The notes under the pieces were generated by a model. That model searched no databases. It was given only the letters and a program-made list of their open reading frames with translations, and had not been told where the DNA came from. Below, one piece after another: positions 9,074 through 17,264 of a stretch of 64,000 nucleotides of DNA. This DNA is from Ruegeria sp. R13_0 (GTDB taxonomy: Bacteria > Pseudomonadota > Alphaproteobacteria > Rhodobacterales > Rhodobacteraceae). A program made the translations under genes and the position numbers. Position 1 is the first letter of the stretch. Each line of letters opens with the position of its first letter. The stretch spans positions 434,001-498,000 of the forward strand of contig NZ_JAGHRB010000001.1 in assembly GCF_017743995.1 (NCBI RefSeq). The letters are read 5' to 3'.

Positions 9074-9661
9074 CTAGCGCGAAAGGATCATACGTCCATC
9101 GGTGAACTGGATGTTCGAAAAACGATGCAGGTAGTCCATGCCCAGAAGCGACTTGTGTAAATCACCTTCGTTGATCCAGGCCGAGACATTCTGGTCGGTG
9201 ATTGGCCCCACCGTCAGCGTGTCCAGCCGTACCGGAGCGGTCCGAACCTCTCCATTGGCGGTAAGGGCACGGCCAAAGTAGTTCAGCTGGTTCGGGTCGA
9301 TCCCCGCACGTCTGGCGTCTTTGTCGCTGAGAACGATCTGGCTGGCTCCGGTATCGACCAGAAAGGTGATCGGTTCTCCGTTCACCTGAACCGGCAGATA
9401 GTAATGCCCGTCGGCTGATCGGGGCACCTCGATCGACTCACCTGTCACCGTCATCTGCGGAGCAGGGCCGACCGTTGTACGGATATCCTCCCACAGGCCA
9501 ACCACGGCCACGACGCCCACGAAGATGAACACCCAGGCCATGACTTGCTGCAGGGTTTTATTCAGCGATTGGCGGTTCTGCGCCAGGAACCAAAACACAA
9601 CGGCTGTGCCCAGCACGCTGAGGTAGACCAAACGCATTACATTGTCGGTGTCCATGCCCAA
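9074..9661 (-). CDS. Membrane-anchored retropepsin-like aspartic protease (TIGR02281 type)
   Basis: Clan AA aspartic protease of 195 residues. Two N-terminal hydrophobic segments (LVYLSVLGTAVVFWFLAQ and VMAWVFIFVGVVAVVGLW) anchor it. The protease domain carries the single catalytic motif FLVDTGASQIVLSDKDA (Asp103) and the late LLGMDYLHRF motif, so it must act as a dimer like retropepsins. Substrate is unknown. The start could be the ATG at 9655 rather than 9661. It lies 33 bases downstream of marC, likely part of the ABC-F/marC transcription unit. Confidence 0.82.
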   Translation of the reverse strand: MGMDTDNVMRLVYLSVLGTAVVFWFLAQNRQSLNKTLQQVMAWVFIFVGVVAVVGLWEDIRTTVGPAPQMTVTGESIEVPRSADGHYYLPVQVNGEPITFLVDTGASQIVLSDKDARRAGIDPNQLNYFGRALTANGEVRTAPVRLDTLTVGPITDQNVSAWINEGDLHKSLLGMDYLHRFSNIQFTDGRMILSR

Positions 9662-9694
9662 ATCCTTACTCGCTACACAGCAGTATATGGGGGG

Positions 9695-10315
9695 TCAGGA
9701 CGCGAATCCAAAGGCCTTGAGGCCATCCAGAATGAACTGAACCGACAAGGCCGCCAGCAACATACCCAGCAGCCGGGTCAGGACGTTCAGCCCGGTCTTG
9801 CCCAGAATGCGGCCGATCAACCCGCCAGCCAGAAAGAAGATCAGGACAACAGACATCACCGCCAGCATGACGATGCAGGCCTCGACAATGCCCAGCACGC
9901 CGGGATGCTGGCCGGCCAGCAGGATGATCGTCGCGATCGAACCCGGCCCCGCGATCAGCGGAATGGCCAGAGGGAAGACAGACGGGTCAGGATGTTCCTC
10001 TTCCTCGGCCCGGTCTTCGCGGCGTTTGGTGCGGCGGTCGAACAGCATGTCCAACGCGGTCAGAAACAGCAACGCCCCGCCTGCAACGCGGAAGGCGGCC
10101 ATCGAGATCCCGACAAAGCCCAGCAGCGCCTCGCCAAAAGCGGCAAAGGCGATCAGGATAAAGACGGCCGTCAGGCAGCTGCGAATGGCTGTTTTGCGCC
10201 GGGTCTTCGCATCCATGTCCTGTGTCAGCGCCACGAAAATCGGCGTGGTGCCAAACGGGTCGATCACCACGAACAAGGTGGTGAAGGCGGTAATGAAAAA
10301 GGCCAGATCCATCAT
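9695..10315 (-). CDS. MarC family integral membrane protein
   Basis: Six-helix membrane protein of the UPF0056/MarC family, 206 residues. Recognisable parts: FITAFTTLFVVIDPFGTTPIF at the start, the middle charged loop FDRRTKRREDRAEEEEHPDP and FPLAIPLIAGPGSIATIILL (the strongly conserved GPG motif). The family has no proven transport substrate; the old link with multiple antibiotic resistance is not supported in E. coli. Its start overlaps the stop of the ABC-F gene by 4 bases, indicating translational coupling. Confidence 0.9.
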   Translation of the reverse strand: MMDLAFFITAFTTLFVVIDPFGTTPIFVALTQDMDAKTRRKTAIRSCLTAVFILIAFAAFGEALLGFVGISMAAFRVAGGALLFLTALDMLFDRRTKRREDRAEEEEHPDPSVFPLAIPLIAGPGSIATIILLAGQHPGVLGIVEACIVMLAVMSVVLIFFLAGGLIGRILGKTGLNVLTRLLGMLLAALSVQFILDGLKAFGFAS

Positions 10316-12165
10316 GCGGCATTCTCGGCTTGTTCAAGGCGTTCCGCTGCGGCCACCCAAAGGGCCTCGGCTTTTTGCATGGCTTCCGAGACCTCGGCGA
10401 ATTTGCGGTTCCAGGTCTCAAGATCGTTGATCCTATCATCCTCGTACAGCGCTGGATCCGCCAGCTTGGCCGAGAGTTTTTCGTGCATATCCGTCAGCTT
10501 TTCGATCCGGTCTTCGCATTTACGTAGATCGGCGCGCAAGGCCAGCATCGCCTCGCGCGAGGGGCGCTTAGGCTTCGTAACCTGCGGCTTTGCTTTCACC
10601 GGTTTGTCCCGGGCCAACAGCATCGCGCGATAGGCCTCGAGGTCGTCGTCGAACGGCTTGACCGTCCCGTCCGAGACCAGCCACAACCGATCCGCCACCA
10701 GCGACAGCAGATGCATGTCGTGGCTGACCAGAACAACCGCCCCGGAATAGGCGGTCAGCGCCTCAACCAGCGCCTCGCGGCTTTCGATATCGAGGTGGTT
10801 GGTCGGCTCGTCGAGGATCAGCATATGCGGCGCATCAATCGTAGCCAGCAGCAGCGATAGTCGGGCCTTTTGCCCACCGGACAGGCGCCCAACCACTGTC
10901 TCGGCTTGATCGGAGTTCAGACCAAACCCGGCAAGACGCGAGCGCCATTTGCCCGGTGCCTCATCCGGGCGCAGACGGCGCAGGTGGTCCAGCGGGGTTT
11001 CATCCACATACAGCTCATCCACCTGGTGCTGCGCGAAGTAACCGATCCGCAGCTTGTTGCTGCGGGCCATTTTGCCGGCCATCAGGGGCAGACGATCGGA
11101 CAGCAGCTTGGACAGGGTCGATTTACCCTGACCGTTCTTGCCGAGCAGCGCGATCCGGTCGTCCTGATCAATGCGCAGGTTCAGGCGGCGCAGAACCTCG
11201 GTCTCGCCATAGCCAGTCACGCCACCTTCGATCTGAATGATCGGCGGCGACAGTTCCTCGGGCTCGGGGAAGGAAAACGCGCGCAAAGCAGCCTCTTGCG
11301 GGGTTGAGACCAGCTGAATGCGTTCAATCATCTTCAGGCGCGATTGAGCCTGTACCGCTTTGGACGCTTTGTAGCGGAAGCGATCCACGAAGCTTTGCAG
11401 ATGCGCGATGCGGGCTTTGGCCTTGGCATTCTCGGACTCCGCCTGCGCCAGACGTTCCGCTCGGCGTTCGGCGAACTTGTCATAAGGAACCGCGTAATAG
11501 GTAAGCTTGCGATCTTCCAGATGCAGGATCGAGCCAACAGCCCGGTTCAACAGCCCGCGGTCGTGGCTGATGATGATGACCGTATGCGGATATTTCGCCA
11601 GATAGCTTTCCAGCCAAAGCGCGCCTTCGAGGTCGAGATAGTTGGTCGGTTCGTCCAGCAGCAGCAGATCGGGCTGTGAAAACAGCACCGCCGCCAGAGC
11701 GACGCGCATCCGCCAACCGCCCGAGAAATCGGAACAGGGGCGCAGCTGGTCGTCGTCGTCAAAGCCCAGACCTTTGAGGATCGAGGCGGCGCGCGCCTCA
11801 GCCGACCAGGCGTCGATATCGGCAAGGCGGGTCTGAATCTCTGCGATGCGGGCAGGGTCTTCGGCGCTTTCAGCCTCGGCCATCAATGCGCTGCGTTCGG
11901 TGTCGGCGGCCAGAACGGTATTGATCAGCGACACGTCGGAGGAGGGCACCTCTTGCGCCACGCCACCAATCCGGGCGCGTTTCGGGACCGCGATATTGCC
12001 CGATTCCAGCGCCAACTCCCCCCGGATCAGGCGGAACAGGGTGGTTTTCCCGGTGCCATTGCGGCCCACAAGACCAACCTTGTGGCCATCAGGGATGGTT
12101 GCGCTGGCCCCGTCGAACAGAGGGCGGCCCTCAACGGCATAAGTGATGTCTTCGATCCGTAGCAT
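10312..12165 (-). CDS. ABC-F family ATPase
   Basis: Soluble duplicated ABC ATPase of 617 residues, ribosome-associated in the known family members (Uup, EttA, YheS). First half: Walker A GRNGTGKTT (about residue 35), signature FSGGWRMRVALA and Walker B LLLDEPTNYLDLEG; second half: GKNGQGKST, LSGGQKARLSLL and LILDEPTNHLDIES. Between them is the charged linker (residues about 240-300, KAKARIAHLQSFVDRFRYKA) diagnostic of ABC-F. The C-terminal coiled coil (EAMLALRADLRKCEDRIEKL onward) resembles YheS/Uup. No membrane segments, so not a transporter. Confidence 0.92.
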   Translation of the reverse strand: MLRIEDITYAVEGRPLFDGASATIPDGHKVGLVGRNGTGKTTLFRLIRGELALESGNIAVPKRARIGGVAQEVPSSDVSLINTVLAADTERSALMAEAESAEDPARIAEIQTRLADIDAWSAEARAASILKGLGFDDDDQLRPCSDFSGGWRMRVALAAVLFSQPDLLLLDEPTNYLDLEGALWLESYLAKYPHTVIIISHDRGLLNRAVGSILHLEDRKLTYYAVPYDKFAERRAERLAQAESENAKAKARIAHLQSFVDRFRYKASKAVQAQSRLKMIERIQLVSTPQEAALRAFSFPEPEELSPPIIQIEGGVTGYGETEVLRRLNLRIDQDDRIALLGKNGQGKSTLSKLLSDRLPLMAGKMARSNKLRIGYFAQHQVDELYVDETPLDHLRRLRPDEAPGKWRSRLAGFGLNSDQAETVVGRLSGGQKARLSLLLATIDAPHMLILDEPTNHLDIESREALVEALTAYSGAVVLVSHDMHLLSLVADRLWLVSDGTVKPFDDDLEAYRAMLLARDKPVKAKPQVTKPKRPSREAMLALRADLRKCEDRIEKLTDMHEKLSAKLADPALYEDDRINDLETWNRKFAEVSEAMQKAEALWVAAAERLEQAENAA

Positions 12166-12265
12166 GACGCGCTCTTAGCAGAGCCGTGATGCCGCCGCCA
12201 GCGGCTAACCATGTTCAACTGACCAGCGATGTGTTAGCGCGGTTCACAGGTTCAGGAGATACCGC

Positions 12266-13468
12266 ATGCGTCCGGCACACTCACCCCCGACATTGATCAC
12301 GCTGGTCTTGCTGACCGCGCTGTCGGTGCTGTCGCTGAACATGTTCCTGCCGTCCTTGGCGCATATCGGAGAGGACCTGCAAGCCGACTACAGCGTAGTC
12401 AATCTGTCGGTTGCCGGATATCTGGCCCTGTCCGCGGTGCTGCAGCTCATCATGGGGCCGTTGTCGGACCGGTTCGGGCGCAGGCCAGTTCTGCTGCTCT
12501 GCATGGTGATCTTCGTCGCTGCCTCGGTGGGCTGTGCGCTGGCCGAGTCGATCTGGGTTTTCCTAGGGTTTCGCATGTTGCAGGGCGCGATTATTGCGGG
12601 GCAGGTGCTGTCCCGCGCGGCGGTACGTGACATGTATCCGCCCAACGAGGCCGCCAGCAAACTGGGCTATATCTCAATGGCGATGGCGCTTGCGCCGATG
12701 CTGGGCCCGATGCTGGGCGGCGTGCTTGAGATGGCGTTCGGCTGGCGCGCTGCATTTGTCCTCTATGCGCTGCTGGGCGCAGGCATTCTGGCGCTCGTCT
12801 GGGCCGACATGGGCGAGACCAACTCAAACACCACCCCAACCTTTGCCGCGCAGATGAGGCTTTACCCGCAACTGTTCAGCGCACGGCGGTTCTGGGGCTA
12901 TTCCCTCTGCGCGGCCTTCTCGATCGGAGGGTTCTATGCCTTCATCACCGGCGCTCCACTGGTTGCCGGTGCGTGGTTCGATCTGAACCCGGCCCTGCTT
13001 GGGCTGGGGATCGGGATCATCACCATGGGGTTCATGGCGGGCAGCTTCCTGACCGGACGGTTCGCGGCCCGTTTTCAACTCAACACCATGATCCTGATCG
13101 GACGCAGCATCGCCACGCTGGGTCCGATGATCGGCCTCCTGACCTTCCTGGGCGGTTTCGGCACTGTCTGGACGTTCTTTGGCTCGGCCGTTTTTGTGGG
13201 GTTCGGCAACGGATTGACGGTTGCAAATGCGACGGCGGGGCTGATGTCGGTCCGGCCTCAGCTTGCAGGCAGCGCTGCGGGTCTGTCGGGGGCCTTGACC
13301 GTTTTGCTGGGGGCGCTGCTGACCTCGGCCACCGGCGCGCTGGTCAGTGCGGAAAACGCGCCATTCGTGGTGTTGGGGATGATGGGGGCCAGCAGCTTTG
13401 CGGGGCTTGTGTCGATCCTCTATGTGCGCTGGGTCGACCGGCGCGACCCTTTGCCGGACACGATCTGA
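12266..13468 (+). CDS. Bcr/CflA family drug efflux MFS transporter
   Basis: Twelve-helix proton antiporter of 400 residues. The N-terminal half has the Bcr/CflA pattern MFLPSLAHIGEDLQADYSVV, motif A GPLSDRFGRRPVLL and FRMLQGAIIAGQVLSRAAVR with the DMYPPNEAASKLG loop that follows. These point to the 14-member DHA1 Bcr/CflA group (bicyclomycin, sulfonamide, chloramphenicol-type exporters); the actual substrate is unknown. It is divergent from the ABC-F gene and alone on its strand until ndk. Confidence 0.9.
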   Translation: MRPAHSPPTLITLVLLTALSVLSLNMFLPSLAHIGEDLQADYSVVNLSVAGYLALSAVLQLIMGPLSDRFGRRPVLLLCMVIFVAASVGCALAESIWVFLGFRMLQGAIIAGQVLSRAAVRDMYPPNEAASKLGYISMAMALAPMLGPMLGGVLEMAFGWRAAFVLYALLGAGILALVWADMGETNSNTTPTFAAQMRLYPQLFSARRFWGYSLCAAFSIGGFYAFITGAPLVAGAWFDLNPALLGLGIGIITMGFMAGSFLTGRFAARFQLNTMILIGRSIATLGPMIGLLTFLGGFGTVWTFFGSAVFVGFGNGLTVANATAGLMSVRPQLAGSAAGLSGALTVLLGALLTSATGALVSAENAPFVVLGMMGASSFAGLVSILYVRWVDRRDPLPDTI

Positions 13469-13571
13469 GCATCCGGCGATCATAGTCCTTTTCTTATGGC
13501 CAAGACCGTGCTACGCGGCGCGCGATGGATTTCGGCGCACACCCCGCGCCACATTGTAAGGAGAGGCCGAC

Positions 13572-13994
13572 ATGGCACTGGAACGCACATTCTCGATCAT
13601 CAAACCCGATGCAACCCGCCGCAACCTGACTGGCAAAATCAACGCCAAGTTCGAAGAAGCTGGCCTGCGCATCGTTGCGCAAAAGCGCATCCACATGACC
13701 AAAGAACAAGCTGGCAAGTTCTACGAAGTTCATGCCGAGCGTCCGTTCTATGACGAACTGTGCGAATTCATGTCGTCGGCTCCGGTCGTTGTTCAGGTTC
13801 TGGAAGGCGAGGGCGCCATTGCAAAGAACCGTGAAGTCATGGGCGCAACCAACCCCGCAGACGCAGCAGCTGGCACCATCCGCGCTGAGTTCGCTGAGTC
13901 GGTTGGCGAAAACTCGGTCCACGGTTCGGACGCTCCGGAAACCGCCGCCGTGGAGATCGCCTACTTCTTCTCGGGCATCGAACTGGTCGGCTAA
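13572..13994 (+). CDS. ndk: Nucleoside diphosphate kinase
   Basis: Transfers the gamma phosphate from ATP to other nucleoside diphosphates, balancing NTP and dNTP pools in the cytoplasm. At 140 residues it has the usual bacterial length. Visible hallmarks: [15 protein letters not shown] at the start, the phosphate-binding [11 protein letters not shown] region and the phospho-histidine motif [12 protein letters not shown] (His117). An AAGGAGAGG ribosome site precedes the ATG and a strong terminator follows. Translation uses few rare codons, fitting high expression. Confidence 0.97.
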   Translation: MALERTFSIIKPDATRRNLTGKINAKFEEAGLRIVAQKRIHMTKEQAGKFYEVHAERPFYDELCEFMSSAPVVVQVLEGEGAIAKNREVMGATNPADAAAGTIRAEFAESVGENSVHGSDAPETAAVEIAYFFSGIELVG

Positions 13995-14018
13995 GCCGCC
14001 ACTTTGGTGAACAGATTG

Positions 14019-14046
14019 GGCCGCTCCTGTTGGGGGCGGCCTTTTT
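14019..14046 (+). terminator. Rho-independent terminator of ndk
   Basis: Nine-pair stem GGCCGCTCC/GGGGCGGCC (one G-T pair) with loop TGTTG and then TTTTT, 25 bases after the ndk stop. Confidence 0.9.
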
Positions 14047-14050
14047 CGTT

Positions 14051-14398
14051 TCAGATCTGCTTCAGATCGTGCGCCGCAACCCGCACCCCGATGGCATCCA
14101 GGTCTGAGACCATTTGGCTTTCCGGGGCTGCCTTGGTGCCGGATTTGATCGTGTCAAACCGTTGTCTTAACGCTTTTTTCTCATCGCCCTTGCAGTCGTT
14201 CCAAGGGCGGCCCTGCAGCCCCATCACCAGCACATAGTAGCCGATGAAATGCGGCTTTGTGCCTGCTACCAGCAGCTTGGCATAGGCAGCGTCGGCGCCC
14301 AGCTCTCGCAGCTCCTGCGCCGAATGGATGCCTGCGCGGGCGCAAGCCTGTTCAAAGGCGGGGCCGAGGTTGCGGATGGAGGAGACCGGATCAGACAT
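14051..14398 (-). CDS. TfoX C-terminal-domain protein
   Basis: Small protein of 115 residues that matches the C-terminal helix-hairpin-helix-like half of TfoX/Sxy: SSIRNLGPAFEQACARAGIH followed by SAQELRELGADAAYAKLLVAG. The N-terminal TfoX domain is absent. After about residue 55 it has an extra tail (YYVLVMGLQGRPWNDCKGDE onward) found in stand-alone versions, where the GRPWND segment is typical. Its role is unknown; TfoX/Sxy itself regulates competence in gammaproteobacteria, which cannot be assumed here. It is convergent with ndk and divergent from the CHAD operon. Confidence 0.78.
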   Translation of the reverse strand: MSDPVSSIRNLGPAFEQACARAGIHSAQELRELGADAAYAKLLVAGTKPHFIGYYVLVMGLQGRPWNDCKGDEKKALRQRFDTIKSGTKAAPESQMVSDLDAIGVRVAAHDLKQI

Positions 14399-14529
14399 GT
14401 CTTGGTTTTAGCCGGACGGTTTTGACCTGTCACCCGCACAAATCCCCGGTTTGGTTGATCTTGTTCTTGATGCAGGGCGCGATTCACGGTCTCATGACGA
14501 TATGTAGAAGGATCGGGCAGGGGTCAGAC

Positions 14530-16041
14530 GTGTCGCAGGGAACAAACGGATTCTTCATCCTCCCCGGCGGGCTTGATCAGGCCGCGTTCGAGAGCGCTTT
14601 GCCCAATCACTCAGTCGATATTCAGATGGGCACCGCCGCGCCGGTCCTTATGCTCGATTGTCACGATCAGTCGCTGCGCAGCTCCGGCCGGGTATTGCTC
14701 GAGAACAGAGGGAGCTTGCGGCTTGTCTCCATGCAGGGGCAGGTCTCCGAGCAGCAGGCAAGGGGCAAGGGGCAATTCGTACAGAACCTGCCTGAAGGAC
14801 CAGTGAAGGCGGCGCTGAGCGGCTTTCCTACTTTGCGCGCCCTGACGCCGATTGGCACCGGCGAGGTTGAGAAAGGCACGCTCACGATTCTCGACGATCT
14901 GGAAAAGACGCAGGTTCGGGGGCATATCCTGTCGCTGCGCACGGATCGCGGGCAGGTAGCCTTTGTCTGGCTGCAAAATCTGCGCGGCTATGATCGTGCT
15001 TTTGTTTCGGCCTGTGAGAGTCTTGAGGGGATGACTTCGGGCGGTTTTGACGACTTGTTCGACGCTTTGTTTCCAGACATGATGCGTTACCGTGCCAAGC
15101 CCGAGATTGCGCTTGGCACGCAAGAACCCTCTTTGGAGGTCGCGACCGACCTGATCCGGACCTATCTCAGCGTCGCGCGTCAGAATGAAGCTGGCATAGT
15201 GGCGGATATTGATACCGAATTTCTGCATGACTACCGAGTGTCTTTGCGGCGCATCCGCTCAGTCGTTAGCCTGTTCAAAGGGGTGTTTTCAGACCAGCAG
15301 ACGGCAGAATTGAAACGCGTCTTCTCGGACCTTATGGCCCCAACCGGGCGATTGCGGGATCTGGATGTATATCTTCTGGAAAAAGATATGTATCTCAGAC
15401 TTGTACCGGAAAATCTTCATGCGGGTGTACAGGCCATGTTCGACCGGTTCGAGCAAGAGCGCGCCAGGGAACTATCCCGTCTGACCCGCCATTTGCGCAG
15501 CTCCGCCTACGAAATTGCGATGACCGATCTGGCGCAGAAATTCTCAACCCCTGAAGCCCTGATGCCTGGCCCAAGTGCGGAACGAGGCGCCTATAGCTAT
15601 GCCTGCGCGCTGATCTGGAAACGCTATCGCAAGACTTGCAAACTCGCCCGCAGCATCAGCGAAGAGACGCCGGATCAAACCGTTCACGACCTTCGGATCG
15701 ACTGCAAGAAACTGCGCTATCTGATGGAGTTCTTCGGGCCTCTGTTCAATGCGAAGGATTTCAAAACGATCCTCAAGCCTCTGAAAAAGCTGCAGGATAA
15801 CTTGGGTCTGTTCAACGATTACTCCGTCCAGCAAGAGGCGCTGCTGGCGTTTGTTTCCGACCAAAGCACCGCCCAAGGCCGCGTGGATGCGCAGCTTGGT
15901 TTGGCCGCTGGTGGCCTAATCGCTGTTCTCGACCAACGCCAAAAGGCCGAGCGTGCGCGCGTGATTTCAAACTTTCAGCATTTCGACAGCCCGGAGATTC
16001 GGCATCTTTTCCGCAGCCTGTTTCACCACACAAAGGAGTGA
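14530..16041 (+). CDS. CHAD domain protein with CYTH-like N-terminus
   Basis: About 503 residues. The first ~200 look like a degenerate CYTH (triphosphate tunnel) fold: QSLRSSGRVLLENRGSLRLV and EKGTLTILDDLEKTQVRGHI, the latter alternating like CYTH strands, but without the EXEXK signature. The rest is a CHAD domain, an alpha-helical bundle with paired conserved basic motifs: FLHDYRVSLRRIRSVVSLF (about residue 230), GRLRDLDVYLLEKD and VHDLRIDCKKLRYLMEFFG (about 383). CHAD proteins bind inorganic polyphosphate and can sit on polyphosphate granules. I chose GTG 14530 (AGGGG upstream); ATGs at 14494 or 14470 are possible and would extend into the divergent spacer. It is 3 bases upstream of a ParA-like gene. 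Confidence 0.85.
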   Translation: MSQGTNGFFILPGGLDQAAFESALPNHSVDIQMGTAAPVLMLDCHDQSLRSSGRVLLENRGSLRLVSMQGQVSEQQARGKGQFVQNLPEGPVKAALSGFPTLRALTPIGTGEVEKGTLTILDDLEKTQVRGHILSLRTDRGQVAFVWLQNLRGYDRAFVSACESLEGMTSGGFDDLFDALFPDMMRYRAKPEIALGTQEPSLEVATDLIRTYLSVARQNEAGIVADIDTEFLHDYRVSLRRIRSVVSLFKGVFSDQQTAELKRVFSDLMAPTGRLRDLDVYLLEKDMYLRLVPENLHAGVQAMFDRFEQERARELSRLTRHLRSSAYEIAMTDLAQKFSTPEALMPGPSAERGAYSYACALIWKRYRKTCKLARSISEETPDQTVHDLRIDCKKLRYLMEFFGPLFNAKDFKTILKPLKKLQDNLGLFNDYSVQQEALLAFVSDQSTAQGRVDAQLGLAAGGLIAVLDQRQKAERARVISNFQHFDSPEIRHLFRSLFHHTKE

Positions 16042-16044
16042 GGA

Positions 16045-16800
16045 ATGAAGATCATTGCCTGCTACAGTAACAAGGGCGGGGTCGGGAAGACCGCGACCTC
16101 GGTGAACCTTGCCTATGCCTACGCGCAGGCGGGTCAGCAGGTGCTTTTATGCGATCTTGATCCGCAGGGGGCCTCGGGGTTTTATTTCCGGGTCAAGCCG
16201 TCGAAAAAACTGAAAGACGCGCGTTTTTTTGAGGATGTTGAACGGTTTACCAAGGCCATTCGGGCCAGTGACTTCGAAGGTCTGGATGTGTTGCCCGCTA
16301 ACCTGACATTCCGTGACTTCGACGTGTTCCTATCCCGGATGCGCAACAAGCGCTCGCGTTTGAAGAAGGCTCTGGTCGCGGCAGGCAGCGACTATGACGT
16401 GATTTTTCTGGATTGCCCGCCGAACTTCTCGACCCTGTCCGAGAACATCTTCCGCGCCGCTGATGAGATTGTCGTGCCGGTGATCCCGACGACGCTCTCG
16501 GAACGCACCTTCGACCAGTTGGTCGGCTTTTTCGAGGAGCACAAGTTACGGAAAGGGAAGCTGAGGGCGTTCTTCTCAATGGTGCAGAAGCGCAAGATTT
16601 TGCATCAGGACACGATGGAGAAGATGCGCGGGCTGTACCGCAAACGGTTTTTGCAGACCTCGATTCCCTTCACCGCGGATATCGAGAAAATGGGCCAGCA
16701 CCGCGCTCCGGTCAGCACTTATGCCGCGCGCAGTGCCGCCAGCGCGGCCTATCAGGCGCTCTATGATGAATTGGAGAACGGGGTGGTTGCATCGAAATGA
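16045..16800 (+). CDS. ParA/MinD-type ATPase in polyphosphate operon
   Basis: Deviant-Walker P-loop ATPase of 251 residues. It has the ParA Walker A NKGGVGKTATSVNLA (signature lysine before GG), switch I VLLCDLDPQGAS and Walker B DVIFLDCPPNFS. It lacks the N-terminal DNA-binding helix-turn-helix of plasmid ParA and is too short and too differently placed to be the chromosomal ParA by parB. A Ser/Tyr/basic tail (QHRAPVSTYAARSAASAAY) resembles the surface used by orphan ParAs to bind nucleoid. No ParB or known adaptor is near; the partners in the operon are a CHAD protein (3-base gap) and a CYTH protein (4-base ATGA overlap), so cargo is probably polyphosphate-related. That role is inference. 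Confidence 0.88.
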   Translation: MKIIACYSNKGGVGKTATSVNLAYAYAQAGQQVLLCDLDPQGASGFYFRVKPSKKLKDARFFEDVERFTKAIRASDFEGLDVLPANLTFRDFDVFLSRMRNKRSRLKKALVAAGSDYDVIFLDCPPNFSTLSENIFRAADEIVVPVIPTTLSERTFDQLVGFFEEHKLRKGKLRAFFSMVQKRKILHQDTMEKMRGLYRKRFLQTSIPFTADIEKMGQHRAPVSTYAARSAASAAYQALYDELENGVVASK

Positions 16801-17264
16801 GTATCGAAATCGAACGCAAGTTTCTGGTCGCTGAACTGCCAGATTTGGGTGGAACCAAAAAGGCCGTGGTGCGGCAGGGTTATCTGACGGCCAGTGAGGA
16901 CTCGGTGGAGATGCGGCTGCGGCAGAAGAATGATAGCTTTTTTCTGACCCTCAAAGGAGCGGGCGGTCTGGCTCGGGTTGAGCGGGAGGCCGAGATTTCG
17001 GCCGATCAGTTCGAAACCTTCTGGCCCGAGACCGAGGGGCGTCGGGTTGAGAAGGTGCGATACACAGGCACGCTGCCGGATGGGCATGTGTTTGAATTGG
17101 ATGTGTTCGAAGGCGATCTGGCGCCGCTGTGTCTGGTTGAAGTCGAATTCACCTCGGAACAAGATGCACAGAACTACACGCCGCCTGCGTGGTTCGGTGC
17201 GGATGTGACCGAGGATAAGCGCTATAAGAACAAGAACATGGCGATCAACGGACGCCCGAGTTAG
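16797..17264 (+). CDS. CYTH domain triphosphatase-like protein
   Basis: Stand-alone CYTH protein of 155 residues. Key features of the triphosphate tunnel fold are the N-terminal EIERKFLV signature (Glu/Glu/Lys binding residues), SVEMRLRQKNDSFFLTLKG, and the VEVEF strand near the C-terminus. Family members hydrolyse inorganic triphosphate or other triphosphates with Mg2+. The start overlaps the stop of the ParA-like gene by ATGA, so production is coupled. Together with the CHAD protein two genes earlier, the operon repeats the CYTH-CHAD pairing that in many bacteria is one fused protein. Confidence 0.92.
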   Translation: MSIEIERKFLVAELPDLGGTKKAVVRQGYLTASEDSVEMRLRQKNDSFFLTLKGAGGLARVEREAEISADQFETFWPETEGRRVEKVRYTGTLPDGHVFELDVFEGDLAPLCLVEVEFTSEQDAQNYTPPAWFGADVTEDKRYKNKNMAINGRPS

